Assembly (NCBI GenBank): GCA_003641645.1
Contig: QNAZ01000014.1
Location: 1-10,885, forward strand
Length of the DNA: 10,885 nt
Direction: 5' to 3'
From: Thermodesulfobacteriota bacterium
Lineage (GTDB): Bacteria; Desulfobacterota; Thermodesulfobacteria; Thermodesulfobacteriales; Thermodesulfobacteriaceae
The notes beneath the pieces were generated by a model that was not told the origin of the DNA, did no database searches, and saw only the letters and a program-made list of their open reading frames with translations. Position numbers and translations under genes: made by a program. Shown piece after piece: positions 1 to 6,660 of the stretch (the stretch's first letter is position 1; each line of letters starts with the position of its first letter).

Positions 1-2
1 AT

Positions 3-359
3 ATAGATTTATTGCCTCCTTTAACTCAAGCTATAAAAGAAGAAAAAATATATCTTGCTATAGATGATTTTGGAGCAGGTTATGCCTCTTTTTATTATTT
101 ATTAAATGCTGAAATTGATTTTTTAAAAATAGATGGCTCTATTGTTAAAAAAATTTTAAAATCAAAGAAACATGTAAGTTTGGTAAAAGCGATAGATTTT
201 ATAGCTAAAGAACTTGGAATTAAAACTATAGCTGAGTGTATAGAGGAAGAAAAGCTTGCAGATTTATTATACATTCTTGGAATGGACTATTTACAAGGAT
301 TTTATTTAGCTAAACCTATGCCTTTAGAAGAGCTTGAAAGATTAATCAAAAAATCTTAG
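3..359 (+). CDS. EAL-domain c-di-GMP phosphodiesterase, C-terminal part (5' end outside window)
   Basis: The reading frame is open to the left edge, so this is the C-terminal ~119 residues of a longer protein; the in-frame TTG at 12 is not a believable start. The segment matches the second half of an EAL domain, which hydrolyses cyclic di-GMP. Visible signatures are the metal-binding DDFGAGYAS loop, the KID motif carrying the catalytic lysine (DFLKIDGS), the AECIE segment with the loop glutamate (usually AEGVE), and the closing YLQGFYLAKPMP stretch whose Gln and final Pro are typical. The residues seen are compatible with an active enzyme, but the EAL tripeptide and any sensor or GGDEF domain lie outside the window. 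Its TAG stop overlaps the convergent porin stop by 4 bp, and its likely terminator lies inside that porin gene (398-418). Confidence 0.9.
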   Translation: MDLLPPLTQAIKEEKIYLAIDDFGAGYASFYYLLNAEIDFLKIDGSIVKKILKSKKHVSLVKAIDFIAKELGIKTIAECIEEEKLADLLYILGMDYLQGFYLAKPMPLEELERLIKKS

Positions 360-1666
360 AACTTAAAGAGTATTTGTAAAAAGCTATAATTAAGATTACT
401 GGCTTTTCCAGTTTTTTTAATAAATTTTCCAGGAATAAAAATTGAGTATCCTATAAATGCATTTATCCTTTTATTAAATTTTTTTTTCCATATAAAATCT
501 ATTTCATGTCCCAGTTCTGTTCCTGCATTACCTGTTTTATCTTTTCTCCAGATTCCACCAGGAGAATACCATGCATCTTTATCTTTATCCAGAGTAAAAT
601 AGTGATATTCAATTCTTAGACTTTGTTTTTTTGAAGGGTGCAAGACCAGATCCACTCTGTGTTCTCTTAAATTTCTCCAAAAACAGAGATTCATCCATCC
701 ATAAAGAGTTGTATCTGCACCGCTAAATATAGCATCAAAGGTTTCGTGTTTACCATCTTTAGGATTGTTATCTCCAGAACCCACTACATACTGAGCAATA
801 AGTTGTGGTTTCAAAGGTAGATCCAAAAATGTATAACCAAGAATAAAAACTAAACCATAAGCAGAAATTCTATCCCCAGCATATGTGCCAAGTTCTTTCA
901 CTAAAATTATATCATAATTCCAGGGGTTATATTTACCTGTAAGTCTCATCCCAATAAAATGAGTATAGCTATTGCCTATTTTTTTCTCTCCTTTTACTTT
1001 TCCCGAAGTTTCAGCTTTGTAAATCCAGAAGAATTCAAAAGGTGTATTTTTAAAACTATTATATAAAGCTATAGCAGCAACTCCATTATAAGTTTTATTA
1101 GGCCAGATATGTGGATTGTGATGTATATATCGTCCTATTATAAAGTTGGTTTTAGTTATTTTGTTATTATAAATAATTCTTAAAGCATCCCATCTGTATC
1201 TACCAGTATTTCCCCACTCTCCAGGACCAAAAATTCTTTTATTTCCAAAAAGTAAATACTGTCTCCCTAATCTAATTTCTAAATTTTTATTCATTTTGTA
1301 TTCTAAATAGAATTCATTTATATCAAAAGGATCATGATAGGGGTTGTTTTTATTTTTATAATGTTTATCTGATATTGGAGAATCTATAATTTCTGAATCT
1401 TGAAGCTGAAAGTGAAAAGAAAAATTTTTAGAAAAGTTTAAATGTGTATTAACTCTTAGTCTTGATAAAAGAAAACTTTGCTGTGATTTATATTTTTGAT
1501 TTAAAATATTATAGTTATCATAAAATTCATAACGAAGACGATAATTTCCATCTATATTTAAATTAGCTCCAAAGGAAACATTTTTTAAAATGCTAAAATT
1601 TATGCCCCAAATTATCCACAAGAAAAGAGAAATATTTATAACTGTCAATTTCTTTTGTAAGATCAA
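356..1666 (-). CDS. Alginate-export (AlgE-like) family outer-membrane beta-barrel porin
   Basis: This 436-residue protein resembles the alginate-export barrel family of Gram-negative outer membranes, whose members in non-alginate producers are porins of unknown substrate. Supporting features are a hydrophobic N-terminal segment (about residues 7-27) that could be a signal peptide, with possible cleavage near SFGA (32-35). Alternating amphipathic strands rich in Tyr/Phe/Trp follow, then the block GRQYLLFG...GPGEWGNTGRYRWDALR (134-163), the block GADTTLYGW (316-324), the GTELGHEID segment (382-390), and a C-terminal Phe (ILFKF) typical of barrel insertion signals. The longest frame opens at a TTG with no clear Shine-Dalgarno; TTG at codon 7 is an alternative. 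It lies 11 bp after the TauE gene and is the last gene of the arsR operon. The substrate cannot be read from sequence. Confidence 0.8.
   Translation of the reverse strand: MILQKKLTVINISLFLWIIWGINFSILKNVSFGANLNIDGNYRLRYEFYDNYNILNQKYKSQQSFLLSRLRVNTHLNFSKNFSFHFQLQDSEIIDSPISDKHYKNKNNPYHDPFDINEFYLEYKMNKNLEIRLGRQYLLFGNKRIFGPGEWGNTGRYRWDALRIIYNNKITKTNFIIGRYIHHNPHIWPNKTYNGVAAIALYNSFKNTPFEFFWIYKAETSGKVKGEKKIGNSYTHFIGMRLTGKYNPWNYDIILVKELGTYAGDRISAYGLVFILGYTFLDLPLKPQLIAQYVVGSGDNNPKDGKHETFDAIFSGADTTLYGWMNLCFWRNLREHRVDLVLHPSKKQSLRIEYHYFTLDKDKDAWYSPGGIWRKDKTGNAGTELGHEIDFIWKKKFNKRINAFIGYSIFIPGKFIKKTGKASNLNYSFLQILFKF
398..418 (+). terminator. Intrinsic terminator for the EAL gene, inside the convergent porin gene
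   Basis: ACTGG (398-402) and CCAGT (408-412) form a perfect 5-bp stem with a CTTTT loop, followed directly by six T (413-418) on the + strand. It starts 38 bp after the EAL stop codon. On the other strand the same bases code for the KKTGKAS stretch near the porin C-terminus. The stem is short, so termination may be partial. Confidence 0.55.
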
Positions 1667-1677
1667 TTTTTATCTTT

Positions 1678-2454
1678 TTAAAACAAATTTTTAATAATAA
1701 TCAGATAATATGGAAGATTTTTCCATAAAAGTTTAATTCCTACTCCAATAAGTATGATTCCGAACATTTGTTTTATCCACTGAGATTTCATTTTTTCTTT
1801 CATCACTCTTGCTCCTATTTGAGAGCCTATTATTACTGCAATAGTGGTAAAAATCATCAAAGGTACATTAAAGTGTCCTGTGGTTATATGTCCCAGAAAG
1901 CCTGAAAAGGATGAAAAAATAACAATAAAACTATTTGTTGCAGCTGCTATTTTGGTCTCATAACCAATAACAATCATTAAAGGAACAAATAAAAATCCAC
2001 CTCCAATACCGAGCATACCTGCTATAAGTCCTATAAAAGCGCCACCAATAATCATTAAAATCAGTTTTAATTTATAGGAATAAAATTTTTTCTGTTCCTT
2101 TGACGAAGAAAATAACATTTTTAGTCCTGCAAACCATATAGCTATTATAAAAAATAGCATTAACAATTTTACAGGAATGAATTCTGTTAAATAAGCACCT
2201 ATTGGGGCACTTAAAGAGGAAGAAATTAGGAGAGGTAAAGCCCCTTTTATATCTACCATCTTTGCTTTTAAGTAATATATAGCAGCTGAGAGGGCAGTAA
2301 TTCCATTTAAAAGTAATCCTGTTGGAATAGCAACAGTTTTAAAATCATATCCTAACCAATAAAATATAGGTATATAAAGAAGTGCTCCTCCTAATCCAAG
2401 CATAGAAAATATAAAAGAGAGAGCTAAAACAGAAAAAGTGGCAAGAATTAACAT
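1678..2454 (-). CDS. TauE/SafE family membrane permease (putative anion/sulfite exporter)
   Basis: A 258-residue integral membrane protein with about eight hydrophobic segments and the internal duplication of the TauE/SafE family. The two half-repeats are visible as SMLGLGGALLYIP (17-29) and GMLGIGGGFLFVP (146-158), each followed by GY and a polar segment. Family members are proposed to move sulfite, sulfoacetate or other small organosulfur anions across the inner membrane, mostly on genetic rather than biochemical evidence. The ATG lies 14 bp after the FmdE-like stop, with only a weak AGAGAT upstream, which suggests translational coupling. Placement between an FmdE-like protein and an outer-membrane porin suggests an inner plus outer membrane route, but direction and substrate are inference. 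Confidence 0.87.
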   Translation of the reverse strand: MLILATFSVLALSFIFSMLGLGGALLYIPIFYWLGYDFKTVAIPTGLLLNGITALSAAIYYLKAKMVDIKGALPLLISSSLSAPIGAYLTEFIPVKLLMLFFIIAIWFAGLKMLFSSSKEQKKFYSYKLKLILMIIGGAFIGLIAGMLGIGGGFLFVPLMIVIGYETKIAAATNSFIVIFSSFSGFLGHITTGHFNVPLMIFTTIAVIIGSQIGARVMKEKMKSQWIKQMFGIILIGVGIKLLWKNLPYYLIIIKNLF

Positions 2455-2468
2455 ATAAATCTCTTTTT

Positions 2469-3086
2469 TTATTTTTCAAATCCCTCGGTATAGCCTGCAC
2501 AATCAATGCAGACTTTTTTCTCTCCAAGAATTCTTATATAAGGTATAGAAACCCATTCTCCACAAATGTCACAGATAGTAGAACCAAGAATTTCTTCTGG
2601 CGGTTCAAAATTTGTATCTTTTACAGGATTTATGAAAAATATTTTGTCTTCTGGTGCTTCAAGCACTATATTGATAACTTCCATAGCTTCTTCATCTGGA
2701 ATTTCTGTAGGAGGAATACCAGCTGCTCTTTTTTTCATAAAAGCAGTATTAGCAATTTTATCTTTAAGTTTTCCATTATAGGCTATACGAATTTCTTTCC
2801 AATTTTTAATATCTATAAGAGTAAAAGCAAGTTTTCCTTTTAAAGTTTTTATTAGATTTCCTTTTCCTATAGAACAACCAGTTGCTACCTGAACACCATC
2901 AGCAAAACATACAGCACCATGGGCATGTCCAACTTCAATAAGACAATAAAGAGAGCGTGTTCCTGTTCTTTGTGTTTTAAGTTCTCTTAAAGCAATAAGA
3001 CCTGCTCTTAATCCCAAAACAGAAGCCCAGCACTTGTGTCCGTGAAAATCAAACAATAATTTTAGAAGTTCTTTTTTTATTTCCAT
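2469..3086 (-). CDS. FmdE-family protein with C-terminal zinc ribbon
   Basis: A 205-residue protein of the FmdE family, named after a gene in a methanogen molybdenum formylmethanofuran dehydrogenase operon but not a catalytic subunit of that enzyme; its role in bacteria is unknown. The FmdE domain shows the HGHKC motif (His15, His17, Cys19), LGLRAG (24-29), Cys60, and DGVQVATGCSIGKGNL (63-78) with Cys71. The tail has CDIC (172-175) and CIDC (193-196), a four-cysteine zinc ribbon found in many members. The start is well fixed: AAGGAGGTG lies 4 nt before ATG and the gene overlaps the arsR 3' end by 10 bp, so the two are translationally coupled. No other fmd/fwd gene is present. A metal- or pterin-related role is plausible given the AOR gene nearby, but unproven. 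Confidence 0.88.
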   Translation of the reverse strand: MEIKKELLKLLFDFHGHKCWASVLGLRAGLIALRELKTQRTGTRSLYCLIEVGHAHGAVCFADGVQVATGCSIGKGNLIKTLKGKLAFTLIDIKNWKEIRIAYNGKLKDKIANTAFMKKRAAGIPPTEIPDEEAMEVINIVLEAPEDKIFFINPVKDTNFEPPEEILGSTICDICGEWVSIPYIRILGEKKVCIDCAGYTEGFEK

Positions 3087-3403
3087 ATAACACCTCCTTC
3101 TTGATTAAAATTAGAGGAAAAAGCTTTGTCTTTTATTTTTTCAATAATAGATAAGATTAAAAATCTTTTAAAAAGGTCAGAGTCATCGAGACTATAAAAA
3201 ATTCGGGTGCCTTCCTTTCTCATTTTAACTAATCCAGCATCTTTCAAAATATTTAGATGAAAAGACACTTTTGGCTGACTCATTTTTAAAATTGAAACAA
3301 TTTTACACACACAAAGTTCTCCATTTTCAAGAAGTGCTAATAATTTTAATCTTGTCTCATCTGAGAGAGCTTTAAAAATTTTCACTAAATCACTTATACT
3401 CAT
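3077..3403 (-). CDS. ArsR/SmtB-family metalloregulator with CVC thiol motif
   Basis: A 108-residue winged-helix repressor-type regulator. It begins with the typical helix (FKALSDETRLKLLALL), followed by ELCVCKI (29-35) in the third helix. The pair Cys31-x-Cys33 matches the thiol site of As(III)/Sb(III)-responsive ArsR proteins. The recognition helix is SQPKVSFHLNILKDAGLV (42-59), followed by the wing RKEGTRIFYSL. I chose ATG at 3403 over the longer TTG frame (3457): the longer version adds 18 hydrophobic residues unlike the family and would read through the predicted promoter. No Shine-Dalgarno precedes the ATG, suggesting near-leaderless translation. It heads the fmdE-tauE-porin operon and is divergent from the AOR gene, so it could control both. 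By family logic it represses until ligand binds; the natural ligand is unknown. Confidence 0.9.
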   Translation of the reverse strand: MSISDLVKIFKALSDETRLKLLALLENGELCVCKIVSILKMSQPKVSFHLNILKDAGLVKMRKEGTRIFYSLDDSDLFKRFLILSIIEKIKDKAFSSNFNQEGGVIWK

Positions 3404-3428
3404 AAAAAATATAAAAATTTTTTGATAT

Positions 3429-3457
3429 ATTTTAATAGTAAATTTAAGAAAAATCAA
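3429..3457 (-). promoter_or_regulatory. Predicted sigma70-type promoter of the arsR-fmdE-tauE-porin operon
   Basis: On the minus strand, TTGATT (3457-3452) and TAAAAT (3434-3429) are separated by 17 bp. This predicts a start site near 3422 and a leader of about 20 nt before the arsR ATG at 3403. The region is very AT-rich, so chance matches are easy; spacing and position are the main support. Confidence 0.45.
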
Positions 3458-3537
3458 GTAATTAATAAAAAAATTTTTATAAATTTATTACTTTTGTTTT
3501 TTAGTGAAAGAATAGCAAAACTGTGGTAAAGTAATAA
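3456..3537. repeat. Repeated AAGTAAT elements in the arsR/AOR divergent region (candidate operators)
   Basis: The heptamer AAGTAAT occurs three times in 82 bp: direct at 3456-3462, inverted at 3487-3493 (ATTACTT), and direct at 3529-3535. The first two form a 38-bp imperfect dyad with 7-bp perfect arms. The last two extend to a perfect 10-bp inverted repeat, TTATTACTTT (3485-3494) and AAAGTAATAA (3528-3537), with a 33-bp spacer. The first copy touches the -35 box of the predicted arsR promoter. These are plausible binding sites for the adjacent ArsR-family regulator, but the AT-rich background weakens the case. Confidence 0.45.
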
Positions 3538-3542
3538 GAATT

Positions 3543-3556
3543 TAAACAAATGTTCA
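3543..3556. promoter_or_regulatory. Near-palindrome resembling an ArsR/SmtB-type box, upstream of the AOR gene
   Basis: TAAACA-AA-TGTTCA is a 14-bp near-palindrome with five of six arm positions matched. It resembles TGAACA/TGTTCA half-sites known from several ArsR/SmtB-family operators. It ends 19 bp before the AOR start codon and just upstream of its AAAGGG ribosome binding site, where a bound repressor could block transcription. Assignment to the neighbouring regulator is inference. Confidence 0.4.
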
Positions 3557-3575
3557 TGTTAAAGGGTATGTAAAA

Positions 3576-5537
3576 TTGTTCAGTTATAAAGTTCTTTTTA
3601 TAGATGTAGGTAAATTAAAATGGGAGATAAAAGAATATAAAATTCCTCCTTATTTAGGTCCTGTAGACATAGGAGTTAAGATTCACTTAGAAGAGATAGA
3701 AAGCTGGAAATATGATGTTTTCAGTCCACAAAATATTTTATTTCTTGGAACTGGTCCTTTTGCTGGAAGTAAAATTTTTGGAACCCATAGATTGGTGGCT
3801 ATTTTTAGAAGTTCAGAAAGTTTGGGTCTTCATATTTCTGAAGCTGGAGGAATAGGATATAAGTTTATAGGTTCTGGTGTAAATGGATTTGTTATTTTAG
3901 GTAAAAGCAATATTCCTTTATTTATTTTTGTAGAGGGAGAGGAAGAACCAAAAGTTAAATTTGAGAAAATTAATAGAGAAAATTTAGAGAAAATATATGA
4001 AGGTTATGCAAATTATTTTGGAACTTATGCTTTAACTAAGTGGTTGTTAGATATTTATTATGATTTTTTTATTAAAAACAATGCCAGAGCTGTAGTAGTT
4101 GGTCCAGGTGCTTGGCAAACAAGATTTGGTTCACTTGTTTCTATAGATGTAAATCCGCATATAAAAGATTTAATTATCGGGAGTGAAGATTTTGCAGGAA
4201 GAGGTGGTGCAGGCTCAATTTTAGCTCAGGCACATAATGTAGTAGGAATAATTGCAGGAGGAAAAATAAAGCCTAAACTTCCTGAAGTAATTCTTAATAT
4301 TAAAAACTTTAATGAATTTTTTAAAAAAATTACAGGTAGAGAGTTTCTTAAGGCTGTCAATATGGCAACTACTAAATATAGACTTGATCCTAAAATTGGG
4401 GTAGGAGGAACATTTGGTTCTAATTATCCTCATTATAAAGAATGGCTTCCTACTTTTTGTTACAACAGTATTTATTTAAAAAAAGAAATTAGAAGGAAAA
4501 TTTCAGATATAATTTTAAGAAATTACTGGGGACCTTTTAAAGAAGAAACTTTTATAAAAACCAGAAGTTGGAAAACTTGTGGAGAGCCTTGTCCTGTTGC
4601 TTGTAAAAAAATTTGGAAAAGAAAAAAAGTGGATTATGAGCCTTTTCAAGGAGTTGGTCCTTTGATAGGAATTTTTGATCTTAAAGAAGTTTCTAAAATT
4701 GTTGAGATAATAGATAATGCAGGTCTTGATGCTATTACCACAGGGCACATAGTTGCTTTTCTTTTAGAAGCTGTAAGTAAAGGATTAATAACCTGTGAAG
4801 AATTAGGAATTTCTTCTTTTCCTAATCTTGACCCTTTAATCCTAAATCCAGAAAAATGGCGTATAAATGGAATATTAGCTGTAGAAATTATTCAAAATTT
4901 ACTTAGTAAAAAAACTCAAATTTTAAAAGATATTGCAGAAAAAGGATTAAGAAAAACAATAAAAATTTTGGATCAAAAATTTGAAAGAAGGATTGAAAAA
5001 GTTGGAATATCTTTTAAAGACATAGCTCTTTATCAACCTTATGGAGAAGATGGATATATGACTCCTAATTTTTACTGGACTCCTGGTTTCTTTGTGCCTA
5101 TTTTTGTTTCTGGAAAATATTGGACTGAGTATGGTTTAATTTTTACAGAACCAGAAGAATTTGTAAAATTAGTTTATGAAAGAGCTATTAAAGAGCTTGC
5201 TATTTCTAATGCAGGTTTTTGTAGATTTCATAGAGGATGGGCTGAAAATTTTCTTAATAAACTTTATGAACTTTTTGGAATAGATGAAATTGAAGAAAGA
5301 GTTAAAGAAATTTATAAAAAAATAGCTTTATATAATCTTAAAGCAGGTTCTATTCCAAGACCTTTGGAAGGAGAGAAAGCTATAGATATTTTAAATACTT
5401 TAGCAGAAGAACTTCGAGTTCAAAGATGGGCAATTAAATTTTCTAAGAGCAAAAGAAGAGCCTATCAAGAATGGTTTGATAGATTTTTTGTTACATATAT
5501 TTATTATGTAGGATTAGATTTTTCTTCTATTAAATAA
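3576..5537 (+). CDS. Aldehyde ferredoxin oxidoreductase (AOR) family tungsten/molybdenum-pterin protein
   Basis: A 653-residue member of the AOR family, which couples aldehyde/carboxylate (or related) chemistry at a bis-pterin W or Mo centre to ferredoxin through one [4Fe-4S] cluster. The N-terminal domain (about 1-230) shows GTGPFAGSKIFGTHR (58-72), SEAGGIGYKFIGSGVNGFVILGK (88-110) and AGRGGAGSILA (207-217), which line the pterin site in known members. Cluster ligands appear to be Cys335, Cys339, Cys343 and Cys549 (AGFCRF). The C-x3-C-x3-C spacing differs from the usual C-x2-C-x3-C. NAGLDAITTG (381-390) is the typical central motif. The start is TTG with AAAGGG 9 nt upstream; the nearby ATG at 3568 is followed at once by TAA. 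The gene is divergent from arsR. After the stop there is only a weak hairpin (5583-5597). Substrate unknown; the cytosolic location follows from lack of a signal peptide. Confidence 0.87.
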   Translation: MFSYKVLFIDVGKLKWEIKEYKIPPYLGPVDIGVKIHLEEIESWKYDVFSPQNILFLGTGPFAGSKIFGTHRLVAIFRSSESLGLHISEAGGIGYKFIGSGVNGFVILGKSNIPLFIFVEGEEEPKVKFEKINRENLEKIYEGYANYFGTYALTKWLLDIYYDFFIKNNARAVVVGPGAWQTRFGSLVSIDVNPHIKDLIIGSEDFAGRGGAGSILAQAHNVVGIIAGGKIKPKLPEVILNIKNFNEFFKKITGREFLKAVNMATTKYRLDPKIGVGGTFGSNYPHYKEWLPTFCYNSIYLKKEIRRKISDIILRNYWGPFKEETFIKTRSWKTCGEPCPVACKKIWKRKKVDYEPFQGVGPLIGIFDLKEVSKIVEIIDNAGLDAITTGHIVAFLLEAVSKGLITCEELGISSFPNLDPLILNPEKWRINGILAVEIIQNLLSKKTQILKDIAEKGLRKTIKILDQKFERRIEKVGISFKDIALYQPYGEDGYMTPNFYWTPGFFVPIFVSGKYWTEYGLIFTEPEEFVKLVYERAIKELAISNAGFCRFHRGWAENFLNKLYELFGIDEIEERVKEIYKKIALYNLKAGSIPRPLEGEKAIDILNTLAEELRVQRWAIKFSKSKRRAYQEWFDRFFVTYIYYVGLDFSSIK

Positions 5538-5631
5538 TTAAAAAAATTTAAAAATTTAAAAAAAAATTAAAAAAGTTATAATAAATCTAAAAGATTTTTA
5601 AATTTCATTCATTTTTATTAAAATTTTTTTC

Positions 5632-5660
5632 TTGCTTTTTTTCACAAAATTGAATATAAT
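5632..5660 (+). promoter_or_regulatory. Predicted sigma70-type promoter of the hydrogenase genes
   Basis: TTGCTT (5632-5637) and a perfect TATAAT (5655-5660) are spaced by 17 bp, predicting a start near 5667 and a leader of about 28 nt. The leader carries AAAGGAGG (5681-5688), 6 nt before the hydrogenase ATG. This is the best promoter-plus-RBS pair in the window and suggests strong transcription independent of the AOR gene. No clear operator was seen nearby. Confidence 0.65.
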
Positions 5661-5694
5661 AAATATTACAAAATGAAATTAAAGGAGGTTAACT

Positions 5695-6612
5695 ATGCTT
5701 AATTTGAAAGAATTGAGTAGACGTGATTTTCTTAAAATATGCACCATTGTAACAGCTACAATGGGATTACCATATTCTATGGTAGAGAAAGTAGAAGCAG
5801 CAATGAAAAAAGGTCCTAAACCCACAGTGATTTGGCTTCACTTTATGGAATGCACAGGTTGCACAGAAGCACTTTTAAGAGCCTCCCATCCTCCACTTGG
5901 TAGACTTCTTCTTGATATTATTAATTTAGAATATCACGAAACTCTTATGCCAGCTGCAGGGAAACAAGCAGAAGAAGTTCTTTATCAGACAATGGAGAAA
6001 TATAGAGGAAAGTATATTTGTGTAGTAGAGGGAGCTGTTTCTACAAAGGATGGAGGGATTTATTGTAAAATAGCTGGGAAACCTGCTATTGAGATTTTAA
6101 AGGAAGTTACTAAAGATGCTATGTTAGTTATTGCTTATGGAACTTGTGCTGCATTTGGTGGAGTTCAGGCAGCGCGTCCCAATCCAACAGGTGCAGTAGG
6201 TGTAAAGGATGTAATTGGTGAGAATAAACTTGTAAATATATCTGGATGCCCACCAAATCCTTACAACTTTCTTGCTACAGTAAGCTATATTTTAACTTTT
6301 GGTAAGCTTCCTGAACTTGATGAATTAAGAAGACCTAAATTTGCATATGGAAAACTTATTCATGATCACTGTGAAAGAAGGGCGCACTTTGATGAAGGAA
6401 GATTTGCAGAAAGATTTGGAGATGAAGGACATAGAAAGGGATATTGCTTATTTAAACTTGGATGTAAAGGTCCGGTTACCTATTCTAATTGCCCTGCTAT
6501 AAGATTTTGTGATGTTGGAGTATGGCCTGTTGCTGCAGGATGTCCATGTATTGGTTGTACAGAGCCTAATTTCTGGGATGATATGGCACCATTTTATGAA
6601 TCCTTAGGATAA
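5695..6612 (+). CDS. hynB: Periplasmic group 1 [NiFe] hydrogenase small subunit (Tat-exported)
   Basis: This subunit passes electrons from the active site in the large subunit through three Fe-S clusters. The twin-arginine signal SRRDFLK (8-14) with a hydrophobic stretch after it directs folded export to the periplasm. Proximal cluster ligands are Cys53, Cys56 (ECTGCTE), Cys151 (GTCAAFGG) and Cys185 (GCPPNP). Distal cluster ligands are His223, Cys226, Cys251 and Cys257. Medial cluster ligands are Cys266, Cys285 and Cys288, with Pro278 kept where three-iron medial clusters have it. Two further cysteines, 272 and 283, lie in the medial region. The proximal site lacks the two extra cysteines of oxygen-tolerant enzymes. 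At 305 residues, ending soon after NFWDDMAPFYES, it has no C-terminal membrane anchor, as in soluble Desulfovibrio-type HynAB. The large subunit follows after 48 bp. Confidence 0.96.
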   Translation: MLNLKELSRRDFLKICTIVTATMGLPYSMVEKVEAAMKKGPKPTVIWLHFMECTGCTEALLRASHPPLGRLLLDIINLEYHETLMPAAGKQAEEVLYQTMEKYRGKYICVVEGAVSTKDGGIYCKIAGKPAIEILKEVTKDAMLVIAYGTCAAFGGVQAARPNPTGAVGVKDVIGENKLVNISGCPPNPYNFLATVSYILTFGKLPELDELRRPKFAYGKLIHDHCERRAHFDEGRFAERFGDEGHRKGYCLFKLGCKGPVTYSNCPAIRFCDVGVWPVAAGCPCIGCTEPNFWDDMAPFYESLG

Positions 6613-6660
6613 TTAAAGAATAAATTAGAATAAAAATTTTTAAAAATTAGGAGGTTAATT

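Noticed and set aside
2469..3086. Evidence for methanogenesis or formylmethanofuran chemistry
   Set aside because: FmdE-family proteins are common in bacteria and are not catalytic subunits; no other fmd/fwd gene is present.
356..3403. Arsenic resistance operon
   Set aside because: No ArsB, Acr3, ArsA, ArsC or ArsM is encoded; only the regulator motif points to arsenic, so the ligand is left open.
3404..3457. Longer ArsR reading frame starting at TTG 3457
   Set aside because: It adds 18 residues unlike the family N-terminus and overlaps a predicted promoter; ATG 3403 gives a standard-length regulator.
3458..3575. Possible molybdenum/tungsten-cofactor riboswitch upstream of the AOR gene
   Set aside because: Only 118 bp of very AT-rich sequence with no multi-stem structure or GC-rich helices that I can fold by eye; DNA inverted repeats explain what is visible.
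4221..4748. Minus-strand open frames inside the AOR gene, and similar ones in the hydrogenase, FmdE and TauE regions
   Set aside because: They are antisense shadows of conserved genes, lack ribosome binding sites and recognisable domains.
5538..5694. Terminator after the AOR gene (AAATCT/AGATTT hairpin, 5583-5597)
   Set aside because: The 6-bp stem is weak, has a single G-C pair and is not followed by a clean T-run. The rest of the gap is homopolymeric A/T until the hydrogenase promoter.
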